A stretch of 64,000 nt of DNA from Siphonodentalium dalli. Its lineage: Eukaryota; Mollusca; Scaphopoda; Gadilida; Siphonodentaliidae. The translations under genes and the position numbers were made by a program. The notes beneath the pieces were generated by a model. It saw only the letters and a program-made list of their open reading frames with translations. It searched no databases and was not told the DNA's origin. Below are positions 1-12,430 of this stretch, piece after piece. The stretch is from assembly GCA_032622095.1 (NCBI GenBank), contig CP136063.1, positions 208,059,934 to 208,123,933 on the forward strand, given 5' to 3'. Position 1 is the stretch's first letter, and each line of letters begins with the position of its first letter.

Positions 1-9
1 ACTTCAGTT

Positions 10-870
10 GGATGCTATTGGGACACCAATTGGGTGGATTGTTCACATTGAGTGGTTTGGGACACTCGCTATATATTTTAGATACTGCTTATGTGCATTG
101 GGACACAGCGTGGCGATTGGGACAATGTTGGGCCGTTGTGGACACTACAGTTGAATGGATTGAGGCGACAGTTGTATGATGTATGGCATATGACATGGGC
201 TACATATTGGATGCCTGCCTCTCGTGTGGTTTCGAACACCCGGTGGATGGTTTGGTAACCACGGTACACCCATTGTGTGGTTTGGGGCACTGATTGAGTG
301 GTTTGACACACTCAATTGGTGCCCATTGTAAGTTTTACTCATCTGATGGTTATGGACACTCATTGGATATTTCTGGAACCTACTGGATGGCTTGGGACAC
401 ACATATTATGTTGTTTCGAACATATGTTTGCAACATATGGAGCACTACTGGTGTGGTTTGGGAACATTCGTTGAATGCATTGGGTCCTTAATCAGGTCGA
501 TTGAGACACTCATTTAGTGGTTTGGGACACTCATTTTGGGTGAGTTGGAATACCAGATGCATGGTTTGGGGACAAAATGTGTGGGTAATGACACCAGTTG
601 ATTATCGTTTGGGAAGCTACCTACCTCAGTCTACATCAGTCTGGGTGGTTTCTGAAACTCGTTTGGTGGATTGGGACCCCCCGTCGATTGTTTGGAACAA
701 TTTTTGGATTTGGGGCGCCCGTCGTATGGGTTTGGATACTCACATGTTGGTTTTTTTTTATACCAGATGGGTTTTGTAACTTTGTATATGGTTTGGCGGA
801 CTCGTTGTTTGGTTTGGGACACTGATTTGAAGTTTTATGAAACTATTGGTGGCTTTGGAAACTCGTATGG
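10..870. repeat. Degenerate minisatellite, GGTTTGGGACACTCATT-like unit
   Basis: The stretch is built from loose copies of a roughly 25-30 bp unit with the core GTTTGGGACACTCATTTGG, seen most clearly near 55, 390, 525 and 814. Copies differ by many substitutions and small indels, so the period drifts. Several overlapping open frames on both strands arise from the repeat itself and show no protein family, so I call no gene here. Confidence 0.8.
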
Positions 871-1204
871 TGTCATATATGACTACACATTGGCTATACG
901 TTTATTCGATATCGTGAAATTTAGTATAAAAAATCAACAACAAAATAGAAACACTTCAATTGTTCACTTCCGACTGCCATTTTCGCTGTCATTTTTAAAA
1001 CTGTTTAGACACCGAATTGTAAAATGCTCAGGATATGACTTACTATAACGGATTAGGATTCGCCATGTTATAGTTTTAGGGTCAAATTATGCACGAAATG
1101 ACAGGCATTATTACGCTATGGCAACGGGAATAATGCGGTTTTTTGTTGCAGGTTTCTGTCACATTAATACATTTAGAGGACACTCTAGTGAATGGTAGTA
1201 CACT
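871..1204. other. Unassigned AT-rich sequence
   Basis: No repeat, RNA or coding signature was recognised here. Confidence 0.5.
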
Positions 1205-2115
1205 CAACGAAATTGCCGCCATATTGCACCGTAACATTCACGGCCATTTGTTAGCGTCAAATTAGTTGGAGCAGACATCCTTACGAAAAAATGGATCAAG
1301 TTTAATACTGGGGCCCCAGTTTGGAGAATCATTTTGGCCGACCTGGTTCCCAGACATAAAATCCAATTTTCACAATTTTCTTAGATATTTTCTTCATGTT
1401 TATTCAAAATTAACGACTTTCCCTTCATTAAACGCAAGGACATTTTGGATATGTTATTATATGGGCACATTTGGCAGTCAGGTAACTCGACTGAGCGTTT
1501 ATGGTTGGCAGATTTGTTTATTAATTAAAAATCCAATTTTCACTATTTTTGTTTACATATTCCAGTATTTTGACTCAAAAATTACGACTTTCCCATTCTG
1601 GTTCATGGTGATTTTGAATATGTTATTATATGAGTATAGTCACACTCAAAAAGACCAAAGTCATTGCATAGCAATTTTGTCACGGTTGTGCGTTTCCTTC
1701 CATCCGTTTGACTTGACTAATAAGGAACTGCAAACTTGACACAAAAAAGCCATAAATAGGACCCTATTTCAGAGATATGTAGAAAAATTCCCCCAAAAGC
1801 GAATTTTGGATATATTGTTCCCCAGATTACATATTCCTGTCTTTTGACCCAAAAATGACGATTTTCCCACCCTGGGATTCATGGGGATTTTGGTTATGTT
1901 ATCATATGGATATAGTCACATTCAAACACACCAAAAGACATTGCATAGTAATTTGTTCACGGTTGGGTTTTTGTCTTTCCATCAGATTGACTAGAATAAT
2001 AAGGAACAGCAAAATTTACACAAAAATCCATAAATAGGACCCCATTTCAACGAGTTGTAGAACATTTTCCCCAAAGCGGATTTTAGCGGATTTTGGATAT
2101 ATTGTTCCCCAGATT
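1205..2115. repeat. Tandem array of ~287-bp units, related to the 55-59 kb element
   Basis: Segments such as TTGGATATATTGTTCCCCAG recur at about 1,804 and 2,092, and the TTGTCACGGTTG-type segment recurs at about 1,677 and 1,963, giving a period near 287 bp. A third, more diverged copy starts near 1,360. The array opens with a GCCGCCATATTG motif at about 1,210. It ends in AAAGCGGATTTTAGCGGATT, which is also found near both ends of the 55.1-59.4 kb inverted-arm element. It is therefore probably an orphan piece of that repeat family. Open frames over it are incidental. Confidence 0.7.
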
Positions 2116-3116
2116 CTGCCCGACAAAATAACACCAAAATTAGCTTGTAACCAATTTGTTCTAACTTCACCTCAAAATCGAGTCTCAACGACCAGACTAA
2201 AGGTAATATAATGTTTATAATGTCACTATTAATGTTCACACACTGATCAGTCAACACATGCGTGTAAGAAAACAAATCATATAGTGTGGCTCTATTGTTT
2301 CGTTTGGTGTCTTCTTTCTACGATATATGACATGTTGATATTAAACTGCCCCACTGCACTCAAGGTGTATACAGCTGAAGAATTACATGCACAGAGAAAG
2401 GGGAAAGACATAGATATACGTGTGCATTGATATATGAATACATCTTGGAAATATATGTTATTGTGAAAACATATTCTTTTCTTTCTTTTTTTTTTGGATA
2501 TTCGCACAAAGACATTATGAACATTACCTTCCTTAAGTTTTCCCAACATACCGTATGCACATACATGGCATTTCCCATTTAGATGTAACCTGTACCTATT
2601 ATTGCCACTGTTTTGCTGCGACTTGCGAAACACTTCAGCACATCAAGTGTGGATCCAATTGCTAGTCACCAAACTGTATCTTTACCAATCATGACATTGA
2701 CTGGTCAAAATCATGGACTAAAACATTGTGCTATGACATTTTTGGACCTAGAAATATCATTTAAAACAACTATAATACAACATTTATGTTCATTTTACAA
2801 TATTTCTTCAGTAATATGCCAGGTGCCCAGGAAAAACTATTCAAGAACATGAAAAACTTTGAACATATTTGTTCTGATTTTCAGTATCAATAATCCCCCT
2901 GGTGACGAGAATCCGTGAGCTAATACCACTGTTTGCAAATCTATACTGGTAACAACGCGTATAGTATTTTAAACAATAGTGGCAACGAGCAATAACTCTA
3001 TATTGCAGACAAGGTATACATATATGAGATAAAGGGAACATTTATTTCAACATTAACTTACTTCCAGCAGCAGTTATTTTTGTGTTACATGTATTTAAAC
3101 AAAAGACGCATTTCTT
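2116..3116. other. Unassigned AT-rich stretch
   Basis: It contains a poly-T run near 2,485 and no recognisable gene or repeat. Open frames on the minus strand here match no family I know. Confidence 0.45.
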
Positions 3117-3298
3117 TTAACACTTTGCATATCTAATTACCATTGACACGCTGCATATCTGACATCTGATTACTTTCAACACTTAGCATATCTTATATCT
3201 GATTACTTTATTTTGCATAACGTTTTATCTGATTGCGTCTAATACTTTGCATATCATATATCTGATTGCTTTTAACACTTTCCATATCTGATATCTGA
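3117..3298. repeat. Irregular short tandem repeat, GCATATCTGATATCTGATTA-like
   Basis: About four to five imperfect copies of a 40-50 bp unit (AACACTTTGCATATCT followed by ATATCTGATTACTTT) run through this stretch. Confidence 0.7.
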
Positions 3299-3600
3299 AT
3301 CATACGTGACACCTAGTGGGACAACCACACATGCTGTGCCTCAAATTTGAAATTTATAACGCTATAAGAATAATTTAAGTAACATAATGCAGTGGTCCCG
3401 GCGGAGAAGACATATCGTGGATTATGCAATCTTGGTCATCTAGTCTGGCTTCTGGCCCGCAAATCCAAAATGACGTAAATGACGCCAGAAACCGTGTCAT
3501 GACGTCTTCGCTGGATTTCTTTAAGCTAACCAACGAAATTTGTCTAAATGAAACTAATAGGTCTAAAAACACATGGGAATTCTTCGTAAGTTGTGACGTA
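3298..3600 (+). repeat. Dispersed repeat, copy 1 (second copy at 40,527-40,920)
   Basis: It starts AATCATACGTGACACCTAGT and shares CAGTGG, CGGAGA-GACA, ATGACGTAAATGACGCCA, AGCTAACCAACGAAATT and CACATGGGAATT blocks in the same order and orientation with 40,527-40,920. The copies have indels between the blocks. It probably represents a non-autonomous mobile element of unknown type. Confidence 0.7.
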
Positions 3601-4071
3601 TAGGCCTAGCTAATTTAATTTTCATCGCGATGGTCCATTTCTGATTACGTGCTTTGGCAATCTCCACATAGTTGCTAACCGGAAGTCACGTGACAATTTC
3701 TCCAAAATCCATACCCGCGATCTTTGAAAGATCACTGATGGATATAGAACAAAATTATATGACGTCATTCACCTAAACAACATAGACAACCACGCGCGGC
3801 TGCTGCGCGCTGCGGGTTGCTATTAATTAGAGTTGTCTGCAATGGCATAGAAAGGGTTAAATACACAAACAAATCCTGCATAAGTATTCTGGCAAACGAA
3901 CTTCTGAAGTAAATATGTTTTAGGTTAAACTGTAATTGTCGATGTATATACGGTTTGCATCGTCCCATGGTGATATTTACAAGTGTCATTTGATTGGTGG
4001 AATTTCAATGTCCTACTCGGCTAGCAATTGATCGTGATGCGAGTGCATATGTTCTGTTCAAAATAGGTAAT
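3601..4071. other. Probable start of the first intron of the GPCR gene; nothing else seen
   Basis: This lies just downstream (minus strand) of the splice donor at 4,077. No further GPCR exon could be found between here and the left window edge. Confidence 0.4.
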
Positions 4072-4077
4072 ACTCAC
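4072..4077 (-). other. Splice donor GTGAGT after GPCR exon 1
   Basis: On the minus strand the exon ends ...GATATTATGA and is followed by GTGAGT, a strong 5' splice site. Reading on past it soon hits a stop and loses the receptor pattern. The intron is in phase 1. Confidence 0.75.
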
Positions 4078-4294
4078 TCATAATATCCGTTGTGGCTAAA
4101 TTCAGCAGGTGATAATTCCTTACTATTTCGGTTTGATGTTTTCTGACAATTATAATAAACGATCCGTTGCCCAGTACGGAAAATATAATCACGAGAGAAT
4201 ACAGAACAACGAGTATAATCTCCTGTAATCGGTCGAAGTTCGGCAACATCCCAGGAGTGTTGTTTAAAATATCGTTCCATGAAGTTGTGTTCAT
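4078..4294 (-). CDS. First coding exon of a class A (rhodopsin-like) GPCR
   Basis: The exon encodes about 72 residues from an ATG at 4,294. Residues 1-25 form a short polar extracellular tail with N-x-S/T glycosylation sequons (NTT at 2, NNT at 11). They are followed by transmembrane helix 1 carrying the class A signature GNGSFIIIV, an intracellular loop (RKHQTEIVRNYHLL) and the start of helix 2 with NLATTD, the N-L-A-x-x-D pattern that holds the conserved sodium-site aspartate. The frame then stops making sense exactly at a GTGAGT donor. Helices 3-7 must lie on later exons, presumably left of the window. The ligand class cannot be read from this fragment. The exon is intact, with no stop or frameshift. 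A related exon with the same intron position is at 51,631-51,859. Confidence 0.75.
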
Positions 4295-5082
4295 TTTCCT
4301 GGAGTAATGTTTTTCCCGAATAACGATTAACGACAGCGAATCAGATTTGTTGTTTTAGATTCCCTTAGACGGTGATCCAAGGCGCGGGGCAGGTGATAAC
4401 GTAACGACGAAGTATATAAATGCATATTTAGCATCGTCGGAAAGAATAATGTGAGTCCATTATGTTGCGATTGGAAATAATATTAGAAACACGCACGGAA
4501 CACTTTCGTCAACAACACAAGTTGATGCACAGAACATATTAAATTAAATCGTGACCAGTAAAACGAGGACGTGAATGCGTCTACGTCATAAACGGAAACG
4601 AAAAAAGACAGGAATGATCACGATAAAGCACAACAACATTTACTGTCGTTTTCGGCATTAGAAACTTGATCTGATTTATTGACTGTGTCAGATAAGTGTC
4701 TGGTGGAGGGTAACTTGCTCTGTCACATTTAATCCGTGTTTGATCCACTTTATATGACAAATGATCGCTAGCATCGATAGTGAGATTACCATTTGCGTAA
4801 TGACAGTTTCTGTCGGGAAATGAAAGGCCACCGCGGCTCGTTATCTTCCGTGACGTTTATAACCGCGCGACCCATGGATATAGAGAGTGCACGCTTTCTC
4901 TTGAGACTGTCGACTGACCATACCAACACGTTAACATTAGATTATATACGACATGCTTGTCTCGTGCGATGTAGCAAGATGGTATACTCGGGCAACGCTA
5001 ATTACGCCAACGCTCCCTGCAACATATACATAATTATCACATCATTAACCTCACCACGTCGACGGTAGGGGCATTTCTAACT
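4295..5082. other. Upstream region of the GPCR exon
   Basis: This is the 5' flank of the minus-strand receptor exon. A TATATA-containing segment on the minus strand near 4,410-4,422 could be a core promoter about 120 bp before the ATG, but that is weak. An open frame at 4,793-5,068 has no recognisable domain and is not called. Confidence 0.35.
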
Positions 5083-6185
5083 TATAGTGGGATTCCTTAT
5101 GTTAAAAAAAATGGTCGAGCGTTTTCGGAATGTTAAAAGCGATATGAGAACGGTTTCTATACCACCGGTGTGTCTATTTTTAGAATATACCTGTTTCCAG
5201 CTTGATATTTTAGTGGAAACAGGTTTGTGTGAGGCTTTTTTTATGTACCCCTCTATTTTGTCCCCGTTCACCTGGTAATAAAAACATACTATTACGCATA
5301 GCAAGTTCGGTAAGTGGCTTTCTTTGTTCCTGGAAATTGAAAAAGATGGAGAGATCTTGCCACAAATTGCATAATTACATATCTTAATGTGAAATTTGAT
5401 CATAAAATCATCAGATGAATTGTATTTATGGCTGCATTTTCAATTTTCTTTCCCAAATATTAAGGTATTGTATATTCTTAAAATCAGCTACATCATATAT
5501 AGGCAAACATGAACAATCGAGAAGGATATCTTGATCATATGTCACAAACAAAACTTCGATACATCAATTTTTTGTAAAGATATTACAGGAAAGCTAACCC
5601 TACCCCAGTCCTCGCTGATTTGACAAGTCAGATTCCTTTGGTCGAAAAAATCGGTCACGCAATTTCGGAATGTCAAAGACGACATGCGAACGGTTTATTT
5701 ATCAATACCGTGTCTACTTTCAGAGTTTATCTGTGTCCAGTTGAAATTTTATTGAAAAAAAGAAGTTTTTTTGGAGTGTTTTAATAATTTAAAGAGCGTT
5801 TACTTATTATGCAAATATTAATCCCCATGACTAACCTTCTGGTGGACTGTGCGAGTTGTAATTAACAAACGTATCAAATATAGCGGTCTACTTTCAGAGT
5901 CTACTTGTTTCCAGTCTGACATTTTAGTGGAAACAAATTGTTTAGACGGTTTTAAGAATTTAAAGAGCGTTCCTGATTACACACGTATTAATTTTGATTA
6001 TACACATATTAACTAACACGACTAGTCTTATCATGAATTATGCGAGTTGAAATTATGCACATATATCAATTATAACTCTGAAATGTATTTTTGAGAATAT
6101 TGGTGTCGTCAGATAAGCCTCCACGGGTACAGTACTACAGTGGCGATTAAAATTTAACGTTGAACCCTATATAGAGTTTGACAAT
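5083..6185 (+). repeat. Left inverted arm with internal repeated units
   Basis: A module reading CTACTTTCAGAGT..CTTGTTTCCAGT recurs three times (about 5,170, 5,715 and 5,890), and AATTTAAAGAGCGTT recurs near 5,790 and 5,965. The arm is therefore made of irregular tandem units rather than being a simple terminal repeat. Confidence 0.6.
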
Positions 6186-9100
6186 TTACTCAGATATTCA
6201 CAGTGATGGAACTTAATGGCTATCATATATGCATGGCTCTTACATGTAATCTACTGTAACTACATGTGACTTTACAAAAGTAACTTGCAATACAGTCAGG
6301 CCAGCAGTTGATAAAAAATTGGTTCACATCAATCATATACAACCACATGATTCAGTGATAATGTCCACTATTCTACAAATGTAAAGTTTATCAAGACTAA
6401 AGTTTCATGATGTCATTGTAAATTGATTGATGGTGTTTTTCATCAGTAACTGTTGACAAAATTAATGTTTATTGGCAGGATGAAGTATTGCATAATACGG
6501 AGTTGTGTGCTAACAAATCTGCGAGTCATATTTATGTAAGTGTCAGCCACTGTTTGTTAAAATTGTTCGGTCATGTATAGTTTTTTGTTATATTTTCATG
6601 CCAAGCTATGGTGCTTATGGATCATTCTGTTTTAGTATTAAATTTGGAGAAACCCGACCAATATCAATGTAACAAATACAACAACTCATATATGCCAATG
6701 ATATGATTGGCCATACATGTTAATAGGTTGGTAGTGTTTCACATTTTACACAATGTTATCATGTCCATATGTATTGCTAAATATTGCTGGGCATATGTGG
6801 TTGTTCTATAATTCCTGATCAATCTATTAAAAAAGTATCTGAACACACTGTGTGCTTTTAAATATGTTTCTAATTATATATCACATGTAAAAAGTAGGCC
6901 AGGAAATGAATAGTTTCGCTCTTCCAAGCCTTGGACTGAGAGAATGAATGTGTGCCTGCATTATGTCTTTCCTTTGTCATTCTTTCTTCTAAATAAAAAT
7001 AATAATACCAACAAACAAAAATAATAATTCCTGATCAGGTTCATCCAAATTGGGAGTTTACATTATGTTCATCTGATGATAAAAAAGACACTTCCTCCGT
7101 CCACTCGATACACCCCCTCCCCCGGATACATGATTCACATACTAAATTAACATCTTAGTCAACATAGCAATTTACGCCCTCAAATCCTTTGCCACAAGAA
7201 TCAAAATAAATTTTCAGTATAAATAGGTAAGACATCTCTGGACACTTTCTAAGAGAGAATTTAGTTATAAGAAGACATATATGTGCATTATGTAGTTGTT
7301 CTTATATGTAGTGCAATACATTAAGATGCAAGTGACACAGTGCGGGGGCAATAATGTGTCGAAGAACATAGTTGAGGGGACCCTTCCATCATCCTTCACA
7401 ATGTATCATGACTCTATCTGTTGTGAACAAACCATCGACCAATAATAAACTTGGCTTTGGACCTATCAACACTCTGGGCCGTGGTATTGTCCCATAAATT
7501 AGATATTATCTATATCCGAATGGTATTGGTTATGTTCATATTGTGACACGGGTATGAAACTGTTCATCTCTGTGTCCCATGGGCCATTGATCATTATAAG
7601 ATCGAGAAACTTAGTCTATCCAACTACCGGGAACTCACTGGAAATTGCAATTATACCTTGTGTATAGGGTTGCAATTCAACGACAGTGTTTGCGTTTCCG
7701 ATGAAGTTAATACCCAAATTGTGAAATTTGAGATATACCTGGCCGTCAGAGTGAACCGAATGTCTTAATTAAGGTTAGCAACGGTAGCTAATCAAACACC
7801 ACAATGGTGTACTAATCATTCATTGGTATTGCCTTAATTTAGTCAGTGTCTAATAACATGATGCTGGTTTTGTTCAAAGTTGGGCACATGTATGTCTAAA
7901 ACCACGCAGCCATGTTCTGCATAGGCCACTGATCATTATAAGATCGGGAGACTTTGCTACCCGATAGCTCCTTAGTAACGGTTACTATATATGCACCTAC
8001 TCGGAATTTTCAGGAAAATGCAACTATAGTTGATATCTATTTTACTCAATAGGATCTACTTTAGTGGAAATTCGAATTTTCTTGATTTTCACAGCTATAC
8101 ACGAAGCGTGGAGATTAATTGGGGTTAGAATATTGATGGTGAATGTTGGTTTTCAGTCGCTGAACTGAAGTTTGCCAAATGTAACTGGCGTGGGAAGTGT
8201 GAATGCAAAGCCTATATACCGCTATAGTAAAGATCTTAACTGCACCGAAATGTCCATTTATCAGTAGCGAAAACACAGATTCTCCCAGCGTATATGTGGG
8301 ACAGACTCCGATGACAACGAGTTAACGACAATGAACAACTAGAATGCACTCAGAGATGCCAACGTGCGCAAAAATGTAATAAACAATAATTTAACAAATA
8401 ATTTCACTGTATTTTACTTAATTTATTTAATTTAATTTAATGTTAGCAAAAAAAGACAATTACCATTACTCATTTCATCACAGATAAAAGGCAAATTACT
8501 ATATTAATCATTTAAGTAATTAAAACCAATTCCATGTTGCCGAAAGGATGAGACTTTAATATCGATTACATATGTTTCAGCGGCATATTTTGATTTTCAT
8601 TTTCCGATAGTCAAAGTTGACCAAAGGAGCAATTATAAGAAATAATTAATACTATTTGTGTAAATATTGATAGCAGCCAATATGCAACAATAAATATCAA
8701 TAATTAATCAATAATTAATCAATAACGATCATTTTATGTAATAATAAACTCTTCAAACGGTGTTTGTGTCAACAAATTCGTTTTGTTTTGTGTTACGTCA
8801 TTCGTCGTATTTGACCCGGGACTCGGCTGAAGGTTAGGCTATTCAGCCTATTGCGTCGAATTACGAAATCGCGTTTTAAATGTCTCTCTTTTCCCGCACG
8901 ATAATAAAACTTCCCAATTATAAGTAAAAATACCCAAATGAAAGGAGTCTATGTAGGTCCCGAAGGAGTCTATAGTCTCTTTGATGTAGAGTTCTGATGG
9001 AGAAAATGTAGGTCGATCTATTTTTGTCATAACTCTGACGTATTTTGACCTGGGAGAAAAAATCGAAATCGATGCTCACTACGAGCATGCCAGTTTTAAA

Positions 9101-9664
9101 TATAGAAAAGGGAATCCTGACAAATGGCGATATCGGCGACAAACAAATAATCGAAAACAACACATAAAATAAACATAGCAAAAACGCGGCACAGTAAAAA
9201 TGTCAGAACGCCACGAGGTTTTACGTCGTTTTTGGTGACGTCATGGAGTGTGACACCAACCTACGAATCTGTCTGATCGCCATACTGTTGCGCGAGCGCA
9301 CGTAACTACCATCTATACCTGTGTAGTTGTGACACTATACATCCCGTTATGATCAACGATGTGGCTTCAAAAACTAGTCAGTGGACAACAAGACAGACAA
9401 GTACCAAATAGAACATAACTTAATATGTAATCACATCGTGAAACTTCAGTCTTGTTGTGAATATTTTCGTTTGATTCAACAGACTGCATATTATCGAAAT
9501 TACAAAACCATTCGACACTTACTTTTGCCAATTACTGTATCTTGGTGCATATATTGCATCAATTAAATCCCGGGTAGTTATAGTGGGTCAAACACGAGTG
9601 TTAATCTCCATATATAGTTGCGCACGATTGCCAATAAGTGTTATTACAATCAACGTTTGAGCAT
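6186..9664. other. Core of the 5.1-10.2 kb element
   Basis: This is AT-rich sequence without a supportable ORF. It contains a diverged direct repeat, GGCCAYTGATCATTATAAGA, at 7,583 and 7,924. A run rich in AATTAAT and AATAAT lies around 8,390-8,720. No RNA gene was recognised. Confidence 0.4.
7581..7955. repeat. Diverged direct repeat pair inside the core
   Basis: GGGCCATTGATCATTATAAG and the following ATCGAGAAACTT at 7,581 match AGGCCACTGATCATTATAAG and ATCGGGAGACTT at 7,922. After each come ACTACCGG/CTACCCG and CTGGAAATTGCA/CAGGAAAATGCA. The spacing is about 341 bp. Confidence 0.6.
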
Positions 9665-10190
9665 AACACGAAATTCTCCATAGGGTTCGGTGTTAAATTT
9701 TGATCGCAACTGTAGCCAACAAGAATCATCTGATCACATCCATTATTTTTAAAACTACGTCTAAGTTGCATACTTAGTATTTTTTAGGAATATCAGTACT
9801 CGCATATCATCATACGCATAATGGCACCATTTATCTAAAGTACTAAAATCTCCATAGGACTCAGTGTTAAATTTTGATCACAACTGTAGCCAACAAGAAC
9901 GAAGCGATCACATCAAAATTTTCAAAAGTACATGACAGGGTCATATCTAGTAGTTTGGAGAAGTTTCAAATCGCACCGATCACCATACACCATCCATCGT
10001 TTTCTGTAAATACGAAACGCTCTCTAAATTATGTTGACCCCGATTTAGTCCGACCCGCCAAAATTCAAGAATGGAAACAAGTGAATCCTGAAAACACACC
10101 CACTGGGCATACAGAATCCGTTTTCAGATCGCTTTTAACAAACCAAAAATGCAAAATGACATAAGGAATCCGACTATTATTGGCATTTTT
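9665..10190 (-). repeat. Right inverted arm
   Basis: It is the reverse complement of parts of 5,083-6,185. The segment CATAGGRYTCRGTGTTAAAT followed by TTTGATCRCAACTGTAGCC occurs twice (about 9,680 and 9,855), so this arm too is internally repeated. Confidence 0.6.
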
Positions 10191-11364
10191 ACTCTAAAAT
10201 TCATCAAAAGTAGGAAAATATTCCAATCGTGGTCGAAAACGACACATTTTACAGACTTTGTCCAAACAATCGCAAGCTATATGTACTTTAGTTGTTAAAT
10301 TTCCGCAAACCGCAAGGGAGAGTTCAGCCCCCTCGCTATATACGGTGTCTATACATGATCGTAGTGTTCAGTCCACCGTAACAGGGGACTGAACTCTGCC
10401 TATAAGACTGCCTTGATGTTTGGATCTAGCCACGACATTTCAAACTGTTGAAAATGTTGACTAATGGGGAGGGGTCGCACAAGTCACCATGTCGCCATGT
10501 CCCTGTAGGGGAGATCATGAAGAGTGTGCCGACATTATGTGGCGCGCGTTATACATTGGATTGAACTATTATTCAGCTGGAGGTGTGTTCAGGCAATATA
10601 AACAAACCACAGCTAGACGAACAGATAATGTAAATGCAGAAAGATTGCTATTAATCCAGAGGGGTCTGAAGATTTTGTACAGACACAAGGCGGGGGTGGG
10701 TGGGAATGTCGGGGCTGGAAAAAATGATTAATGCAATTTTTTTCCTATACACTTAAATTTACTCATGTTTGTCCACTATTATAACCTTATATAGACTCTT
10801 ATTTACAAAAAATGTTTATCATTTAGAACACATGTTGGGGGTCTACATATCGCTTGAGGTTCCAATACCGGTTCAAATGCAGGCTTTCTGGCAGACATAA
10901 CTCGAAGTAGCCAAATTTGTGTTTGCTAAATCACTTGATAAAGTATGTTTGCCTATGAAACTGAATACAAATGATTATTGTGTTAGCGTACTACAACTGT
11001 TAAGAACACGGGCTAATTGTTATATATATGGGACTAAAGCATATTATGTCGGCATGATCGTGTCAATATGGTAGGTATGTTGTTGTCAGTCGTTGGACTC
11101 AATGATTACAAAAAAAATAATTAGATTTTTATACCACATCCAGGGGGCGGGGGGCGGGTAATACAAAATTTACAGGAAGGTATGCCGGGGTGGGTGGGTG
11201 TGTGGGTGTCCCGGGCAAAAAAACACGTTTTTTACAACCTCATGCAATTTTGTTACTAAAGACCTTTTGTGCCCTTATTTGTGTTGCATATATGGGACGG
11301 TGGGGTGAAACATTCCTTCGCAACACACTTCGGAAAGAAGCGTCGAGAAATGTAAAACTGAAAT
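10191..11364. other. Unassigned sequence
   Basis: There are G-rich patches near 10,690 and 11,145-11,215. A local imperfect palindrome around GAGTTCAG...GGACTGAACTC lies at 10,319-10,397. The same GGGGACTGAACTC word occurs again at 52,460. No gene is called. Confidence 0.4.
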
Positions 11365-12430
11365 AAATAAACTTGTCTTGATGTAACTAAATCCTAGATC
11401 ATTGTGTGCATGGAAAATAGTGAGCAACTGTCTCAAAAATTAATGTGACTATCAATGGCTAGTATATAACTGTCATCAAACTGTTCATCAGTGCATCAAG
11501 CCAACCAGTGAATTATTTGCATGGCTATCAACTCATATGATCTGTTACTCCCACAACACCTAACATATCCAAGTCTGGCATAGTGACTGTTTGTCATTTA
11601 TTATAACAGACTTTGCTCCAGTAAACTAACAAAAGTGTTAAGGTATAAGTCTAGATAATGGGCTGGTTGACAGAATAATCGGGAAGTGGTTAGAAATTAT
11701 GGAATTGTGTATATCCTGTACAATGACCAATGTTTGCATATATACATAAACTTGTCCTGATGTAACTATGCCGAGATCATTGTGTGCACGGAAAAAGAGC
11801 GAGCAACTGTCTCAAACATTAATGTGACTATCAATCAGTATCAATGGGTAGAAAATATCTGTCATCAGTCATGAGCTCACAGGACCTAAAGTATCCAAGT
11901 CTGGTTTAGTGTTGTGACTGCTTGTCATCTATATATATAAACGAGTAGGATATGTCCGAATTTTTCTCTCAGACCCCTGGACCGAGTTCAACCAAATTTG
12001 GTGTGGTAACACGGGGTATCCTGGCGGAAGTTATAAATGTGTTAGTTATTTTTTTTTTTTTGGTTTTGCTAAATTGAGCAAGGAATTCAATCTAAAAACA
12101 AAATATTAAAACAATATATATAAATCAAAATATTTCAATGATCAAAATGTGCTTGAAGCGCACAAAGGGGCCGCTGCTGAATAAAGGTTCTATCTACGAT
12201 CAAAATGTACGCGAAGTCCCACATATCTCCGGCACTGAATATAGACTCCATTCGGGAGCCTGTTCCAGCTAGTTTAGTATAATAGAAGTAAGTTGCTCCA
12301 GTAACTAACATACGTTGTTTGGAATATGTTAGATAATGGGTTGGTTGACGGACTAATCAGGAAATAGTTAGAAATTATGAAATTGTGTGTATCCTGCACA
12401 ATGACCTAGGTTTACAGATGATCAGCAATT
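11365..12430. repeat. Tandem duplication, ~380-bp unit in two copies
   Basis: Copy A is 11,365-11,744 and copy B starts at 11,745. Both begin ACTTGTCYTGATGTAACTA, share GAGCAACTGTCTCAAA and TTAATGTGACTATCAA, and both end near GAAATTATGRAATTGTGTRT. Copy B is interrupted by 11,931-12,278. Confidence 0.8.
11931..12278. mobile_element. Short insertion inside copy B of the duplication, element type unknown
   Basis: Comparison with copy A shows about 348 bp of extra sequence after TTGTCATCT and before AATAGAAGTAAGTTGCTCC, flanked by TATA-rich words. It contains TTCAACCAAATTTGGTGTGG and a poly-T run at 12,050-12,061. No coding sequence is present. It could be a SINE or the tail of a retroelement. 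The assignment is open. Confidence 0.6.

Larger units (their letters stand above)
5083..10190. mobile_element. Long-inverted-arm element (5.1 kb), no transposase seen
   Basis: The sequence from about 5,090 (GGATTCCTTATG...AAAAGCGATATGAGAACGG) returns as its reverse complement at about 10,020-10,175. A second pair matches too: the segment ending in CCCTATATAGAG near 6,130-6,175 matches the reverse complement of 9,680-9,720 (CATAGGGTTCGGTGTTAAAT). The element thus has inverted arms of roughly 1.1 kb (left) and 0.5 kb (right) around a ~3.5 kb core. No target duplication could be fixed. The core shows no recognisable gene. Confidence 0.65.

Noticed and set aside
78-825. Several open frames of 60-92 codons on both strands in the first kilobase
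   Set aside because: They lie in a degenerate minisatellite, occur in many frames at once and read as Trp/His-rich nonsense.
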